The notes under the pieces are model-generated. The model saw only the letters and a list, made by a program, of their open reading frames with translations, made no database searches and was not told where the DNA came from. 64,000 nucleotides of DNA, taken from Tropicibacter alexandrii (GTDB taxonomy: Bacteria > Pseudomonadota > Alphaproteobacteria > Rhodobacterales > Rhodobacteraceae). Below, piece by piece: positions 62,215-64,000 of this stretch; the first letter of the stretch is position 1; every line of letters begins with the position of its first letter. A program made the translations under genes and the position numbers. Location: positions 186,001 through 250,000 of the forward strand of contig NZ_RCTZ02000002.1 in the NCBI RefSeq assembly GCF_003667315.2, read 5' to 3'.

Positions 62215-63216
62215 ATGATCAAATTTACACTCACCGGGCTGCGCCACGCCGCCACGGCAGTGGCAATTGCCGCCATTACCGCGACGAGCGTCGCCGCTCA
62301 GGACGTCCGCATCGGCGCGATGCGCGAAGGATCGTCCTGGTATGTTTTTGCCGCGACACTGGAACAGATCATCGAGCCGATCCTTGGCGCGAATTCCGTA
62401 GAAGTGATCGCCCGGGGCGGCGGCGTCGCCAACCCGATGGTCGTTCAAGGCGGCAAGGCCGAAATCGCCCTGTCCAACGTCGCCTCGGCCGTCTGGGCCA
62501 AGGAGGGGGCCGACGTTTACAACGGCATGCAGGCGCCCGATATTCGCGCCCTCGTCGGTGGCCTGAACAACGTCTATGTCGGTGTCATGGCGCGCAAGGC
62601 GTTCACCGACGAAATGGGCACGACCGATCTCGCCGCGATCATGTCCTCCGGGAAGCCGGTTCGCGTTCTGATGAAGCCGGTCGGCTCGTCCGCGGTGCCG
62701 GTTGCGCAGATGATCTTCGAGGGGCTTGGCACCTCTGCTGAGCAGATCAAGGCCAATGGCGGCGACATCATTCAGGTCGATACCGGACAGATCTCCGACC
62801 AGATGCGCAACGGCAATGCCGACATCTACATCGACACCATGATCAAGGGGCATCCCACGATCACCGAGGTCGCGTTGACCACCGACTCCGTCTTTCTCAA
62901 CATCCCCGATGCGGCCATGACCGTGCTCGAGAAGAACGGCCTGACCCCCGGCGCCTACGGCCCGGAGTGGTATCAAGGGCAAAGCGAAAAGACGACCGGA
63001 GCCAACCTCGGGACCGTGCTGATCGCTAATGCCAATCTCGACGAGGAAACGGCTTACAAGATCACCAAGGCCATCATCGAGAACGCGGAAGAGTTGAAGG
63101 CGTCGCATGGCGCGTGGTCGCGCTTCGATCCGAAGAAGGCCATGCTGCCGGAGAACACCGGGATCGAACTGCACCCCGGCGCCGCCCGCTACTACAAGGA
63201 AGCCGGCCTGATGTGA
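62215..63216 (+). CDS. TAXI-family TRAP transporter substrate-binding protein
   Basis: A 333-residue periplasmic protein with a signal peptide (cleavage near SVAAQD). Segments typical of TAXI proteins are RIGAMREGSSWYVFAATLEQII, NPMVVQGGKAEIALSN and DTGQISDQMRNGNADIYIDT, read in parts. It delivers its ligand, probably the sugar acid degraded via the KdgD-like enzyme, to the fused TRAP permease that follows. Confidence 0.9.
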   Translation: MIKFTLTGLRHAATAVAIAAITATSVAAQDVRIGAMREGSSWYVFAATLEQIIEPILGANSVEVIARGGGVANPMVVQGGKAEIALSNVASAVWAKEGADVYNGMQAPDIRALVGGLNNVYVGVMARKAFTDEMGTTDLAAIMSSGKPVRVLMKPVGSSAVPVAQMIFEGLGTSAEQIKANGGDIIQVDTGQISDQMRNGNADIYIDTMIKGHPTITEVALTTDSVFLNIPDAAMTVLEKNGLTPGAYGPEWYQGQSEKTTGANLGTVLIANANLDEETAYKITKAIIENAEELKASHGAWSRFDPKKAMLPENTGIELHPGAARYYKEAGLM

Positions 63217-63287
63217 TCCGGCGGGCGCGGCCGAACTTCCCCGGTCGCGCCCATCCCCGTCCCGCGATGCGCCAAATGGAGGAGACC

Positions 63288-64000
63288 ATGCGCGCCATGT
63301 TGTCCCGCAACCCTGCCCACGCCATCGCCTTCGCGATCGGCCTCGCCCTCATCGCCTTTCAGGTCTGGCTGCTGTTCGAAGCGCAGCAACCGCTGCTGGA
63401 ACGCCCGGTCCACCTGACCGCAGCGCTGGTCCTGCTGTTCCTCTACAAGCCCCTGACGACCGAAAAGCTGCCCCGCTGGCTGCGTATCGCGATCGACGTC
63501 GCGCTGATCGGTGCCTCCGTCGCGGTCCTCGGCTACTACCTGACGGGGTTCGAGCGGCTGACCACCCGGATGGAGAACGTCTCTCCGGTCTTCACCTCCG
63601 ACATCGTCTTTGGCGCGCTTCTCGTATTCCTCCTGCTCGAAGGTTCCCGCCGCGCGGTCGGCTGGGTGTTGGTCTGGGTGCTGCTCGCCTTCATCGCCTA
63701 TGCCTTCTGGGGCAACGTGCTGCCCGGCTGGCTGCAGTTCCGCGGATTCGGGATCGAGGCGGCGACGGAAATCATGACCATGACCACCGCAGGTGTGCTG
63801 GGCATCACCACCTCGACCTCGGTCAGCTTCATCTTCTATTTCATTCTCTTCGGGGCCTTCTACGCGGCGGTCGGCGGAGGCCAGTTGTTCATCGACCTCG
63901 CCATCCGCGCCGCAGGGCGCGCCACCGGCGGCACGGCCAAGGCCGCGATCATCGGGTCCTCGCTCATGGGGTCGATTTCCGGGTCCGCCGTGGCCAACGT
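63288..64000 (+). CDS. TRAP transporter permease, fused small and large subunits (3' end outside window)
   Basis: The ATG at 63288 follows GGAGGAGA, and the frame stays open to the window end (237 codons). The N-terminus MRAMLSRNPAHAIAFAIGLAL leads into four helices of the DctQ-like part. The DctM-like part then begins, with TTSTSVSFIFYFILFGAF and the start of the TRAP pore motif (AAIIGSSLMGSISGSAVANV). Fused 4TM/12TM permeases normally go with TAXI binding proteins, as here. No stop or second domain end is visible. Confidence 0.9.
   Translation, partial: MRAMLSRNPAHAIAFAIGLALIAFQVWLLFEAQQPLLERPVHLTAALVLLFLYKPLTTEKLPRWLRIAIDVALIGASVAVLGYYLTGFERLTTRMENVSPVFTSDIVFGALLVFLLLEGSRRAVGWVLVWVLLAFIAYAFWGNVLPGWLQFRGFGIEAATEIMTMTTAGVLGITTSTSVSFIFYFILFGAFYAAVGGGQLFIDLAIRAAGRATGGTAKAAIIGSSLMGSISGSAVAN

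Overview
The window is chromosomal DNA of an alphaproteobacterium, most likely a marine Rhodobacteraceae (Roseobacter-group) species. The grounds are high GC, a pyk / small membrane protein / rpmI / rplT core block, an RTX protein ending in a Hint domain, many TRAP, tripartite-tricarboxylate and ABC importers each with a local regulator, and a TMAO-type sensing and uptake module. I see no tRNA, rRNA, CRISPR array, insertion sequence or prophage.

Layout. 1-1905: the end of pyruvate kinase, a small membrane protein, and ribosomal proteins L35 and L20 with a terminator. 2242-4683: an RTX/Hint protein. 4635-10993: a hexuronate block with a TRAP transporter and GntR regulator on the minus strand, divergent from uxuA-uxuB. 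11253-14152: a NitT/TauT-type ABC importer. 14272-16869: an MFS transporter and SnoaL-like protein divergent from a LuxR-HTH/GAF regulator, with a 17-bp inverted repeat between them. 16939-25877: TorT, TorS and TorR next to a betaine/TMAO-type ABC importer, with two tor-box-like decamers in front of the importer. 25874-28782: a UbiB-type kinase, a photolyase-like protein and an SH3 lipoprotein. 28930-33890: a tripartite tricarboxylate (TctCBA) importer with an extra BMP-family protein, under an RpiR regulator with three matching 14-bp palindromes.

33952-45459 is the most unusual region. It is a glycan or glycolipid gene set: four glycosyltransferases, two APH-type phosphotransferases and an ABC exporter, wrapped around a histidine kinase and an NtrC-like response regulator. 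One glycosyltransferase carries an N-terminal receiver domain. Its reading frame is cut by an in-frame stop at codon 8, directly after a strong ribosome binding site. A second glycosyltransferase is split by a frameshift, and a degraded remnant closes the operon, so the set seems to be decaying or phase-variable.

45562-49391: a DUF2892 protein, a Crp/Fnr regulator, a chemoreceptor and a DEDD exonuclease. 49591-59792: a catabolic operon for an unknown, probably N-heterocyclic compound: GntR and flavin reductase, divergent from a dipeptide-type ABC importer, two amidohydrolases and a nucleobase-type deaminase. 60032-64000: a LacI regulator divergent from a KdgD-like dehydratase and a TAXI-TRAP transporter that runs off the window, probably for a sugar acid.

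Overall the window is a chain of substrate-specific 'regulator + importer + first enzymes' cassettes. Genes within cassettes overlap by ATGA or TGATG, and strong hairpins follow several binding-protein genes.
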